A stretch of 22,566 nt of DNA from a virus: IMG/VR virus record IMGVR_UViG_3300027659_000229, positions 1-22,566 of that record, one strand, 5' to 3'. Numbering within the stretch: the stretch's first letter is position 1; each line of letters starts with the position of its first letter. The translations under genes and the position numbers were made by a program. The notes beneath the pieces were generated by a model, which ran no database searches, was not told the DNA's origin, and worked only from the letters and a program-made list of their open reading frames with translations. Below, one piece after another: positions 14,798-21,023 of the stretch.

Positions 14798-15073
14798 TTA
14801 CGCTGCAAGAAAACGCGTTTCTGCGCGGCGCGCTACCTGCCACTCACGACGGATCAGCGAGATGAGGCTATTACCGCCGGTCAAAACCAGCGTGTTGCCG
14901 CGATGGCTTAAGCCCTGGCAAATCTGCCGGCCGGACTGATCGCGCACATAGCCGCCATTTGCTGGCGCATAAAAACGCCGCACAATTTGCTCGCCAGTCA
15001 TGGGATCAGCGTACGTCAGCACAACCTCGGAGCCATCTTGGCGGATTTGAGCGCGATTTGATTGATTGGCCAT
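14798..15073 (-). CDS. Unknown protein, first gene after the promoter
   Basis: This 91-aa protein begins MANQSNRAQIRQDGSEVVLT. It has a beta-rich middle containing YVRDQSGRQICQGLSHRGNT, then TLVLTGGNSLISLIRREW and a basic end. I start it at 15071-15073. The ATG 24 codons upstream lies inside the promoter's -10 to -35 spacer and so could not be on that transcript. The start is preceded by GAGAGAATAGACCG, a modest ribosome binding site. No domain is recognised. It is the first gene made from the promoter at 15122-15150 and may share its regulation with the HTH protein two genes downstream. Confidence 0.68.
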   Translation of the reverse strand: MANQSNRAQIRQDGSEVVLTYADPMTGEQIVRRFYAPANGGYVRDQSGRQICQGLSHRGNTLVLTGGNSLISLIRREWQVARRAETRFLAA

Positions 15074-15121
15074 CGGTCTATTCTCTCGCAGCCGGGCTTG
15101 ATTGCCCTTGCTGATAACCGG

Positions 15122-15150
15122 AACATAGGACCATTGGCCCGGCACGTCAA
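15122..15150 (-). promoter_or_regulatory. Sigma70-like promoter
   Basis: On the minus strand, TTGACG (15145-15150) is followed after exactly 17 bases by TATGTT (15122-15127). This is close to the sigma70 consensus with ideal spacing. It sits in the gap before the gene at 14798-15073, about 50 bases before its start, and after the end of the small membrane gene. It would transcribe the small-gene set including the HTH protein and perhaps the aaRS-like gene. Confidence 0.7.
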
Positions 15151-15179
15151 GCGAAAAAATGCAGGGCGCGCGATTTTTT

Positions 15180-15311
15180 TTACAATCGAAAAACCCATTT
15201 CATGGCTGCTGGCAGCGCCGCTAACGCCAACAAAGCGCCGGCGAGCGTATCGTGCCCGTAATAGGCCCAAACCGCGCTTTGAGGCGCAATCAATAAAAAC
15301 CAGACCAGCAT
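15180..15311 (-). CDS. 43-aa membrane protein
   Basis: This small ORF encodes 43 residues beginning MLVWFLLIAPQSAVWAYYGH. A second hydrophobic stretch near residues 23-36 (LAGALLALAALPAA) is followed by a basic end (MKWVFRL). Its ATG overlaps the stop of the upstream gene (TGATG), which supports translation. One or two short membrane segments are likely. It ends just before a run of A residues on the coding strand, followed by the promoter at 15122-15150. Function is unknown; tiny phage membrane proteins include holin-like and superinfection-related proteins, but nothing here selects between them. Confidence 0.65.
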   Translation of the reverse strand: MLVWFLLIAPQSAVWAYYGHDTLAGALLALAALPAAMKWVFRL

Positions 15312-15814
15312 CACATCCCCCAAACCGCTGCCATTCTGCTCAGCGCGGCCCGGAACGCTTCAGGCGCCAGGCCAGGCGGCCATCCCTCGTTGCCCGCATC
15401 ATCTTTGCCCATAATCGCCATCCGAATTTGCGCGACCAAAAAGCGGCTTCCGATAGCGGCATCGGCCAGCCTCAGATCGGCCAGCGCCGCTACCTGCCCC
15501 ATGGTCGGGCCATATCCGCCACCGCCACCGCCGCGCGCGCTTGCCTTAGCCCCGTCCGCCACCTCCAGCCGGTGAAGGTATCGGTCCGCCGCTTCGTGAT
15601 GCTCGTCCGTCAGAAAACCGATCACCCAAAGCTGGTGATAAATCACCTTCCGGCTTGCGGCGCGTATCGCGGGCGCTGATGGCGCTTCCGGGTCTGTCCG
15701 GTAGCCTAGTAGCACTCTACCCGCCAAAAAGCCTTGTATCGGCCCGAAATCGGGCTCTATTTGCCTTTCAGGGCGACCCCTGCCCCGTTTGGCCGCGCGC
15801 GGAGGGTTGTTCAT
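15311..15814 (-). CDS. Unknown protein with AT-hook-like N-terminus
   Basis: This 167-aa protein starts MNNPPRAAKRGRGRPERQIE; RGRGRP is an AT-hook-like, minor-groove-binding element. The rest is helical (RKVIYHQLWVIGFLTDEHHE), has a GGGGGG linker and continues with VAALADLRLADAAIGSRFLV. I start it at 15812-15814, where the ATG overlaps the stop of the DUF551-like gene (ATGA). A longer frame exists upstream but overlaps that gene almost wholly and looks unnatural. I do not recognise a family. Regulatory or antiterminator-like DNA binding is a guess based on the basic start and its place near the switch to packaging genes. Confidence 0.68.
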   Translation of the reverse strand: MNNPPRAAKRGRGRPERQIEPDFGPIQGFLAGRVLLGYRTDPEAPSAPAIRAASRKVIYHQLWVIGFLTDEHHEAADRYLHRLEVADGAKASARGGGGGGYGPTMGQVAALADLRLADAAIGSRFLVAQIRMAIMGKDDAGNEGWPPGLAPEAFRAALSRMAAVWGM

Positions 15815-16047
15815 TGGTTTGGCGGCTCCCAAACTGCCCAATGCGTGGGCTCCCAGGATAGCTTCTCGCTGCCGCATGACAGGTAAAACGACCACCAGCC
15901 TACGTGTTCCGGGGGGGCGCCTAGCTGCTCCACGTCTTCCGGGGTCTTGTACCAAGCCAGCCTCAGCATGAAGACCGTGGCCAATTCGGCGCAAACCATC
16001 ACTTTGCCTTGCTTCGGCGCGGTCTCAATAGGCTGCCAGTCAATCAT
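15811..16047 (-). CDS. DUF551-like small protein
   Basis: The 78-aa product begins MIDWQPIETAPKQGKVMVCA and ends SWEPTHWAVWEPPNQ. W-x-PIETAPK at the start and PTHW-x3-E-PP at the end are the markers I know for DUF551 proteins, common in phages and of unknown function. The middle has several aromatic residues (FMLRLAWYK, GWWSFYLSC). I start it at 16045-16047, whose ATG overlaps the upstream stop (ATGA), instead of an ATG 16 codons earlier. The gene at 18808-19182 starts with a similar MIDWNKPIETVDGRK, suggesting a related N-terminal module used twice. Confidence 0.75.
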   Translation of the reverse strand: MIDWQPIETAPKQGKVMVCAELATVFMLRLAWYKTPEDVEQLGAPPEHVGWWSFYLSCGSEKLSWEPTHWAVWEPPNQ

Positions 16048-16244
16048 TGCTTTAGCTCCATCTGCTTCCGGGCTGTAGCTTCCCATTTCTGCCACCGCTC
16101 GGCCTTGGCGGTCAAGTAATCCTTGTCTGGTTGCTCTTGGGCCATTTCAAGCCCGCGTAGGGCCTCGTTAGCCTTCACCAAGGCGATTTCCATCAGTTCT
16201 TCATCCACGTGGCGCCGGGCCACGTCCGCCGGGTCTAGCGCCAT
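16044..16244 (-). CDS. Small charged helical protein
   Basis: This 66-aa product is almost entirely helical and charged (VDEELMEIALVKANEALRGL, ending EATARKQMELKQ). It has a heptad-like pattern but no Cys, membrane segment or known motif. AAGGAG lies eight bases before the ATG, a good ribosome binding site. Its start overlaps the end of the preceding gene by ten bases and its stop overlaps the DUF551-like start, so it belongs to the same tight operon. No function can be assigned; a small adaptor or oligomerising protein is possible. Confidence 0.65.
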   Translation of the reverse strand: MALDPADVARRHVDEELMEIALVKANEALRGLEMAQEQPDKDYLTAKAERWQKWEATARKQMELKQ

Positions 16245-16615
16245 TTGCGATGCTCCTTGGTTTCGCGTTGCAGTCTGGCCATGCCCTGCGACACATATCC
16301 GTCGGGCAGCGGCGGCAGTTCATCCTGCCTGCCCTCGGCGTCATAGCGCCGGCACTCGGCTTTCCATGCCGCAAAGACTGCTCGCCTGTCGTTGCGCCTT
16401 TCTAACGCTTTGGCGTCGGGACTTGGGGGCCGGGACATTCCAGACCCCGAGCCATCGGGACATTGGACCCCCCCCTTAAGGGGGGGGGTTCCAGAATGTC
16501 CCGGTTCATGGCCCTCGCCGCCGGTCAAAATGTCCCGATTGTCCCGATTTGTCCCGGCAATGTCCCGGCCATTTTGGGGGTCAAAAAGTGATAGTTGATT
16601 GCGCGCGATTACCAT
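16235..16615 (-). CDS. Unknown protein whose gene carries origin-like repeats
   Basis: A 126-aa protein with an N-terminal half shaped by DNA repeats. The coded text includes GRDIAGTNRDNRDILTGG and SGTPPLKGGVQCPD, produced by GGGACA repeats and a poly-C/poly-G palindrome. The C-terminal half is a normal-looking helical segment (RRAVFAAWKAECRRYDAEGR, then GYVSQGMARLQRETKEHRKW). I start it at 16613-16615, one base after the primase-helicase TAA. Proteins of this type, distorted by replication repeats, follow primase-helicase genes in other phages I have seen. The first half may therefore exist mainly to host the DNA signals. No known domain is visible. Confidence 0.65.
   Translation of the reverse strand: MVIARNQLSLFDPQNGRDIAGTNRDNRDILTGGEGHEPGHSGTPPLKGGVQCPDGSGSGMSRPPSPDAKALERRNDRRAVFAAWKAECRRYDAEGRQDELPPLPDGYVSQGMARLQRETKEHRKWR
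16431..16567. repeat. TGTCCCG iteron cluster with central palindrome (possible origin)
   Basis: TGTCCCG occurs at 16497, 16531, 16540, 16550 and 16561 on the plus strand and as CGGGACA at 16431 and 16456. The last four direct copies are spaced 9, 10 and 11 bases, about one helical turn. The region 16456-16503 forms a hairpin of about 20 bp with C8, TTAA and G9 at its centre (16468-16488). It sits immediately beyond the primase-helicase gene. Confidence 0.85.
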
Positions 16616-16616
16616 T

Positions 16617-18632
16617 TTAGACTGCCCAAATGACATCATAATGCACCCCGATTTTACCCTTTCGCTCCAGCCCCTCTATGGCGCGGTTAAATGCTGTTTT
16701 CTTTGTGTCTTGCTTATCTGCGGTTGAGCGGGCGTAAAATTCTTCCCGCCATGCGTGTTTTGTTGTGGCAGCCTTCACGCCTGATTGCGCGGCTTGATAA
16801 GGCACTTCAACGGGCCGCAATGCCATCACATTTTCCAGGATGCGCAGGGCCATGGCCTCGCCATTGGTGAGGCTTGCGCGGGCTTCCTGGGCCATCGTCT
16901 CGGCTGGGGTCACGATGCAGCTTGTGACCGGCTTGCCGCGATGATTGGTGCCGAGGTCAATGCGTTCTAGGCTGAAGGTCCAAGCCCCGTCAATCTCAAG
17001 CTCGCGTTGCTTGGTCACGCGGGCGGTGGATGGGCTATTGGCGTCGGGGCGGCTTATCTCGATCTCGGTGTCAGTGGCGGCGCGTAGCAGGCTATGTCCC
17101 CGCGCGCCTTGGGCTTGGTCCTTGCCTGAATGGTGTATCCAGGCCACATGCGCGCCGGTTGCCTGCCGAATCCGGTCGCTATTCATGACCAAAGAGCCCA
17201 TATCTTCCGGGGCGTTCTCGTTGCCCCCGGCCATGGCGCGGGAAAGGGTATCCATCACCACAAGGGCCACATTCCAGCCCATCTTGGCAGCGGCTTCCTG
17301 AATGGCCGCGATTAACCGGGACGTGTCCGCCTCTGGGTTCAGCAAGTCCAAGGCGACCGGGATAATGGCAAAGGGGATCGGGGCGCCTTCCACCCCGTAA
17401 TGCTTTGCCCATGCTGCCACGCGGTTACGGATGCCGTGGCTACCTTCCAAAGCGCAATAGATCACCCCACCTTGGGCTACCTCTCGCCCGTTCCAGGGCT
17501 TGCCCGTGGCCACATGCAGCGCTAGGTCGCAGGCAAAGAACGTCTTGCCGCAGTTTGACGGGCCATAGAAGACTGACATTGCGGCCCGGATCAGCAAGCC
17601 CTCAACAAAATCATCTCCGGTTAAGGCGGGTTCGACATCTTGGAAATAGACCAACGGCAGGCCGGTGCCGGGCGCGTCGGGGGCTACCTTCTCCACCTCA
17701 ATCTGCGGCGGCTCCGGGTCAGGTTCTGCGCTCCAATGGTCCGGCGCATGGTCGCGCGGCGGCGGTTCATCAGCGCGCGGCATGTATTCCTCGACAATGG
17801 TCCGCCGGATCATGGGGGCTGGCGCGGCGCGCGGCTTGGCCATGCCAGCGCGAAACGCGGCGCCTAGGGTTTTCTGCGCTGCCGGGTAATCCTCGCAGCG
17901 TGAGGCTATCCCGGCCAATGCGGACGCGAGCGCATGAAGCGCCGGGCCTTCTGCCAATTCGCCGGCTGCGACTAGGCCGCCGATCGAGAATGCCGCGCGA
18001 TTGAGCGTGTCATGCTTGGCGCCGTCCGGGGCGCTCATGATCGCCTGGCACTCGTTGTCCAAGGCTTGCAGGCCGTATCGGGTGCCGTCGCCAGATTGGC
18101 GGGGCGGGCTTGGCTGGCGCGGCGCTATGGGCTGCGCTGGCGCGGCGGGCGGGTCTATCAGATCCAACAACCACGCGGGCGCATCGGCAATAGTGGCGGG
18201 GTCAACCACGTCATAGCCATCGCTTGGCGGCGCAATGATGTAGCCGCCGGTCCCGCGAACATCCACGCCCGGCCCGACGCGGGACGCGCTGTTGCGGATC
18301 GCCCGACCGGCAGGCATGGCGAAAAGCAGGTGAACGCCGCCGCTCCGGGTCCGGTGTCGGCGCGTCTGGGGCAGGCGCGCTTCATGCGCTGCCAGCCATT
18401 CCAGGCCTTGGGCGCCGTTTTTGCAATCCAGGTCCAACACGAAAAACCCGGACGCCTCGCCCGTGGGGATGCCGATCATCGCGGCATTGCGGAAGCTGCG
18501 CCGGATTGTCTCCGGGTCGCGTGTCGCATCGCGAAAGCCGTGCGCCGTCATCGGGCGCTTGTGTTCATCGCACGGGAAAACGGGCAGGCCCATTTCTTCC
18601 GCCAGCCATTGGGCGGACGCGGCGAGGGTCAT
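16617..18632 (-). CDS. Primase-polymerase / RepA-type helicase fusion
   Basis: This 671-aa replication protein has two parts. Residues 1-165 form a primase-polymerase domain: VFPCDEHKRPMTAHGFRDAT, metal-binding FFVLDLD (63-69), SGGVHLLFA (97-105) and GVDVRGTGGYIIAPP (122-136). From about residue 340 a RecA-fold ATPase like RepA helicase follows: Walker A GPSNCGKT (357-364), Walker B VALVVMDT (455-462) and HVAWIHHSGKD (495-505). A Pro-rich linker and helical region join them. It probably primes and unwinds phage DNA at a nearby origin. I prefer the ATG at 18630-18632, which overlaps the upstream stop (ATGA), over one seven codons earlier. Confidence 0.9.
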   Translation of the reverse strand: MTLAASAQWLAEEMGLPVFPCDEHKRPMTAHGFRDATRDPETIRRSFRNAAMIGIPTGEASGFFVLDLDCKNGAQGLEWLAAHEARLPQTRRHRTRSGGVHLLFAMPAGRAIRNSASRVGPGVDVRGTGGYIIAPPSDGYDVVDPATIADAPAWLLDLIDPPAAPAQPIAPRQPSPPRQSGDGTRYGLQALDNECQAIMSAPDGAKHDTLNRAAFSIGGLVAAGELAEGPALHALASALAGIASRCEDYPAAQKTLGAAFRAGMAKPRAAPAPMIRRTIVEEYMPRADEPPPRDHAPDHWSAEPDPEPPQIEVEKVAPDAPGTGLPLVYFQDVEPALTGDDFVEGLLIRAAMSVFYGPSNCGKTFFACDLALHVATGKPWNGREVAQGGVIYCALEGSHGIRNRVAAWAKHYGVEGAPIPFAIIPVALDLLNPEADTSRLIAAIQEAAAKMGWNVALVVMDTLSRAMAGGNENAPEDMGSLVMNSDRIRQATGAHVAWIHHSGKDQAQGARGHSLLRAATDTEIEISRPDANSPSTARVTKQRELEIDGAWTFSLERIDLGTNHRGKPVTSCIVTPAETMAQEARASLTNGEAMALRILENVMALRPVEVPYQAAQSGVKAATTKHAWREEFYARSTADKQDTKKTAFNRAIEGLERKGKIGVHYDVIWAV

Positions 18633-18811
18633 TTTATCTGCTTCGCCTTCCATGTCTCGAAATGCGCCGCCCGTTCCGCGTCTTCCACCGGATCAGGCTC
18701 GCGCTCTTGCAGCGTTTCAAACACGCGCTTGACCCATTGCGTCACTTCGCTATGCGGCTCCGGGCCGAAGTCCAGCGTTGTCATGGGCGGAGGGTAGGGC
18801 GGGGCGGTCAT
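18629..18811 (-). CDS. Small unknown protein before primase-helicase
   Basis: A 60-aa protein if started at the ATG at 18809-18811, which overlaps the upstream stop (ATGA). It begins MTAPPYPPPMTTLDFGPEPH and ends as a charged helix (ERAAHFETWKAKQIK). A purine-rich GGGAGGA lies directly before this ATG, almost too close to serve it, so the in-frame ATG nine codons downstream (18782-18784) or one three codons upstream remains possible. Its stop overlaps the primase-helicase start. The short size, Pro-rich start and helical end give no clue to function. Confidence 0.6.
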   Translation of the reverse strand: MTAPPYPPPMTTLDFGPEPHSEVTQWVKRVFETLQEREPDPVEDAERAAHFETWKAKQIK

Positions 18812-19182
18812 TCCTCCCATCTTACAAAGCGCGTAACAACGCCTTCATTTTGGCTGCGGCATTGTATTGCCGCCGCCTCAGTCTTATGCACGTCGTAAAT
18901 GTTCACCCACCCCTCGCGCTTCCCCCGCACGTTGCGGATGAACGGCTCACGAATTTGCGGCACTGAAGACCGGGCGCGCCAAGCGGTATCATCGCAGCGG
19001 ACGCCCCGATCAGTCACAAGGAAGACATCGCCAAAACCGTGGGCTCTTGCGCTTTCGACCCATACCATCCTTGGCACGAAATACCCCTCATCGTTTGGGT
19101 CTCCTGGCGGGTCCGGCAAGTGCTCTATCACGCGCGCCTTCCGCCCGTCCACCGTCTCAATCGGCTTGTTCCAGTCAATCAT
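18808..19182 (-). CDS. Unknown small phage protein with EGWVNIY segment
   Basis: The 124-aa product begins MIDWNKPIETVDGRKARVIE. Its C-terminal half reads REPFIRNVRGKREGWVNIYD, then VHKTEAAAIQCRSQNEG. The R-x-GWVNIY element followed by a helix and RF-x-R is one I recognise from many small phage proteins of unknown role. GGAGG lies seven bases before the ATG at 19180-19182, which also overlaps the upstream stop (ATGA), so the start is well supported. The N-terminus resembles that of the DUF551-like protein at 15811-16047. No enzymatic or membrane motif is visible. Confidence 0.72.
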   Translation of the reverse strand: MIDWNKPIETVDGRKARVIEHLPDPPGDPNDEGYFVPRMVWVESARAHGFGDVFLVTDRGVRCDDTAWRARSSVPQIREPFIRNVRGKREGWVNIYDVHKTEAAAIQCRSQNEGVVTRFVRWEE

Positions 19183-19460
19183 TTTGAAACCTCCCATTGT
19201 TCCCATTTTGGGCAGCTTTCACCTTCTCTGGCATCACGAATGTTGACCGATTTCTTGGCACGGCCACTCTTTATGTTGTCCAATATAGATACCACGCCAT
19301 AAGCCCCGGTCAGGCTACTCGGCAACACTGGCCAATCTAGTTGATCGGTTGGGAATAAGCACCGATGAACAAAGCCAGGCGTATATGAACGCTCTTTGTC
19401 TGTCGCGCTTGCAAAACGACACGTGCGGCAATTCCGCTTTTTCTTCCAATGTGAACTCAT
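19179..19460 (-). CDS. Cys-rich, probably zinc-binding small protein
   Basis: This 93-aa protein has Cys at 11 and 14 (CRTCRF), 34 (VHRCLFP) and 83 (ESCPKWE), enough for one zinc site. The start is basic (MSSHWKKKRN). The set C-x2-C ... H-x-C ... CPKW is common in small phage proteins whose function is unknown. I start it at 19458-19460, overlapping the VRR-NUC stop as ATGA; the longer frame would run back into the nuclease gene. It lies between the nuclease and the next unknown gene in the replication cluster. Nucleic-acid binding is plausible but untested. Confidence 0.7.
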   Translation of the reverse strand: MSSHWKKKRNCRTCRFASATDKERSYTPGFVHRCLFPTDQLDWPVLPSSLTGAYGVVSILDNIKSGRAKKSVNIRDAREGESCPKWEQWEVSK

Positions 19461-19936
19461 TTCACGTCCCATCCCCATGCTTGCAGCCATGTTACGGCTT
19501 GCTCCTGCGACCGCACCACGGCCCATGTGTGCCCCATGCGCCTCAACATTTCGCCAATCTCAGCTTGCGCTGGCGATGGCTTACCGCCCGGCGCCTTCAC
19601 CTCCAGAAACGCCACCAGCCCTTCCGGTCCGATTACGATTAGGTCAGGCCAGCCGGTTATCATGCCGTCAGCCTTGATGCGCCGTCCGCCCATCACGCTG
19701 CGCTTGGCTGCGTTGGGCGAGTGGTGGCACACAATGCCGGACAGTTTCAGCCGCGCGATGATGGCGCGCTGGATAGCGGCTTCGGGTTGCGCGCGGCGCT
19801 TGCGGCCTCTTAGATCACGGTCTGTAATACCGACATCTATCATAGATTTTATGATCGAGATACGGATTGGGTGTTCGCCCGTTTGTACAGCCAAGGCCAA
19901 TCTTTCTTTAAGTTTGCGCTGGGGGTCGGCGGTCAT
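19457..19936 (-). CDS. VRR-NUC domain nuclease
   Basis: The 159-aa protein has an N-terminal helical extension (MTADPQRKLKERLALAVQTG) and a VRR-NUC domain from about residue 51. Its markers are PEAAIQRAIIARLKLSG, HHSPNAAKRS, GWPDLIVI (95-102) and EVKAPGGKPSPAQAE (112-126), with catalytic Asp98, Glu112 and Lys114 in place. These nucleases are single-domain PD-(D/E)xK enzymes in phages and may cut branched DNA in replication or recombination. I begin it at the ATG at 19934-19936, which overlaps the stop of the micro-protein upstream (ATGA). The longer frame extends into that gene. Its neighbours are replication-linked. Confidence 0.9.
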   Translation of the reverse strand: MTADPQRKLKERLALAVQTGEHPIRISIIKSMIDVGITDRDLRGRKRRAQPEAAIQRAIIARLKLSGIVCHHSPNAAKRSVMGGRRIKADGMITGWPDLIVIGPEGLVAFLEVKAPGGKPSPAQAEIGEMLRRMGHTWAVVRSQEQAVTWLQAWGWDVK

Positions 19937-20049
19937 GATAGTGCCCACCGCCAAGAGCCGACGGCCAATGCCGCTGCTGTTACTGCGAAGGCCAAAAGCC
20001 CCCACACCACAACCCCAGCAACAAAAAGAGCAATCCAGTCTTTGTCCAT
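19933..20049 (-). CDS. 38-aa membrane micro-protein
   Basis: A short ORF encodes MDKDWIALFVAGVVVWGLLA followed by FAVTAAALAVGSWRWALS: one long hydrophobic segment with charges at both ends, so a single-pass or hairpin membrane protein. An AGGAGG site lies five bases before the ATG, the strongest in this cluster. Its stop overlaps the VRR-NUC start as ATGA. It is the last in a row of five such proteins. Function is unknown. Confidence 0.7.
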   Translation of the reverse strand: MDKDWIALFVAGVVVWGLLAFAVTAAALAVGSWRWALS

Positions 20050-20060
20050 CTTATCCTCCT

Positions 20061-20195
20061 TCATGACAACACCACCTTGTGTATCCAAAGCATCCCGATA
20101 ATGACGCCCCAGCCAATGACACCAAAGCCAAACCCGATCACCGCAATGCCAATCAATCGCGACATGATCGCGTCGAACTTTTCGAAGTTGCTCAT
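20061..20195 (-). CDS. 44-aa membrane micro-protein
   Basis: The ORF encodes a short amphipathic start (MSNFEKFDAIMSRLIG), then a long hydrophobic Gly-rich segment (IAVIGFGFGVIGWGVIIGML) and a basic end. One membrane segment is very likely, and Gly spacing could allow packing of helices. Its ATG overlaps the stop of the upstream micro-protein (ATGA) and its stop is followed by the ribosome binding site of the next. Function is unknown. Confidence 0.7.
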   Translation of the reverse strand: MSNFEKFDAIMSRLIGIAVIGFGFGVIGWGVIIGMLWIHKVVLS

Positions 20196-20287
20196 CCCAG
20201 CACCGCCTTCAGTAAAAAAGGCGCCGAACCCCAAATGCAGGCACCCAAAAGCGCAGAAATATAAATCGCCAATATGATGTCACTCAT
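20192..20287 (-). CDS. 31-aa membrane micro-protein
   Basis: The smallest in the row: MSDIILAIYISALLGACIWG plus SAPFLLKAVLG. The sequence is nearly all hydrophobic with one Cys and one Lys near the end, so a single membrane segment is expected. It overlaps the upstream and downstream genes as ATGA. There is no good separate ribosome binding site, so coupling is probably needed. Function is unknown. Confidence 0.6.
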   Translation of the reverse strand: MSDIILAIYISALLGACIWGSAPFLLKAVLG

Positions 20288-20409
20288 GGCCCAAACACCC
20301 AATGCGCGGCGCCTGCGCCAGCGAAGGACGCGCCGGCCATCATGGCAAGCGCAATCGCTGCCTCGCCATACTGGCGCGCCTTTTCGCGGATTGTGCGGTT
20401 GTGTCTCAT
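20284..20409 (-). CDS. 41-aa micro-protein with membrane segment
   Basis: A basic start (MRHNRTIREKARQYGE) is followed by a hydrophobic Ala/Gly/Met segment (AAIALAMMAGASFAGAGAAH) and ends WVFGP. A GGAGGGG site lies five bases before the ATG. It overlaps the genes on either side as ATGA. A single membrane segment with a cytosolic basic tail is the simplest reading. Function is unknown. Confidence 0.65.
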   Translation of the reverse strand: MRHNRTIREKARQYGEAAIALAMMAGASFAGAGAAHWVFGP

Positions 20410-20534
20410 TTCATCCCCTCCAGGATTGTCAGAATGTCGTTCAGCCGTGCGGTCACATGCACGGCGAAGGCTGCTGCTATGGCTGCGATGGCCACAACCA
20501 GCACGGCGCGAAGCTGCGCGCGGGTGTCAGTCAT
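20406..20534 (-). CDS. 42-aa micro-protein with membrane segment
   Basis: The ORF encodes MTDTRAQLRAVLVVAIAAIA, AAFAVHVTARL and an amphipathic end (NDILTILEGMK). One membrane segment at about residues 10-25 followed by a short helix is likely. Its start overlaps the end of the upstream gene by eight bases and its stop overlaps the next start (ATGA). Function is unknown; the shape resembles some small phage membrane proteins such as spanin- or holin-like proteins, but nothing specific is seen. Confidence 0.65.
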   Translation of the reverse strand: MTDTRAQLRAVLVVAIAAIAAAFAVHVTARLNDILTILEGMK

Positions 20535-20838
20535 CGCCGCGCGCCTTTAGCATGGCGTCGGCTTGATTCCATGCCTCAATCGCCATTTCATCGCGGTTGT
20601 AAACTTGTGCAAAATTATCGCCTGCCACAAGCAACCCCGTCAGCGCAGCGGCAGCAAAGCGGTCGCGCAATTCGGCGCGGGCTTGTTTGCGCTGTTGCTC
20701 AGCGTAGACTTTGCGTTGCTCTTCTTCCTTTTTCCGCCATTCTGCTATTTCTTCTGGTGTTGGCTGGAAAGGCCGTTGCGCTTGCCCATATGCGCTTGCT
20801 CCAACAAATTGGCCCGCGCTTCGCTCTTGATCACTCAT
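20527..20838 (-). CDS. Charged coiled-coil protein
   Basis: The 103-aa protein begins MSDQERSAGQFVGASAYGQA and continues with PTPEEIAEWRKKEEEQRKVY and AEQQRKQARAELRDRFAAAA, a long coiled coil, then a short helical tail. AGGAGAG lies six bases before the ATG at 20836-20838, and that ATG overlaps the upstream stop (ATGA). It looks like a soluble oligomerising protein. It precedes the row of membrane micro-proteins, so it might act together with them, which is inference from position only. I do not recognise the family. Confidence 0.7.
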   Translation of the reverse strand: MSDQERSAGQFVGASAYGQAQRPFQPTPEEIAEWRKKEEEQRKVYAEQQRKQARAELRDRFAAAALTGLLVAGDNFAQVYNRDEMAIEAWNQADAMLKARGDD

Positions 20839-21023
20839 TTCTTTCTCTCCTGTTCTTTGCATTCCACATCCCGAAACGTCGCGTCAGGATGCGCGCGGGA
20901 TCGCGCGAAATCGAAAGCCATCCGGCAAGCGCGGGCCTCGCCAGTGCCTGCCGCGCGCTGGAATTGTATGCCCGGCTCGCATTGCGCGCCAAGGCATAGC
21001 GTGAAGGTCAGGGCGACTATCAT
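20835..21023 (-). CDS. Small possibly exported Cys-containing protein
   Basis: A 62-aa protein beginning MIVALTFTLCLGAQCEPGIQ, a short hydrophobic start resembling a minimal signal sequence. Cys residues at 10, 15, 33 and 55 could form two disulfides in the periplasm. The rest is mixed and basic (FDFARSRAHPDATFRDVECK). Its ATG overlaps the upstream stop and its stop overlaps the next start, both as ATGA. Small periplasmic phage proteins of unknown role can look like this. A cytosolic zinc-binding protein is the other possibility. Confidence 0.6.
   Translation of the reverse strand: MIVALTFTLCLGAQCEPGIQFQRAAGTGEARACRMAFDFARSRAHPDATFRDVECKEQERKK

Noticed and set aside
15016-15270. 84-codon minus-strand open frame across the promoter
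   Set aside because: It overlaps the 43-aa membrane gene and the gene at 14798-15073 in another frame and would cross the promoter; no ribosome site.
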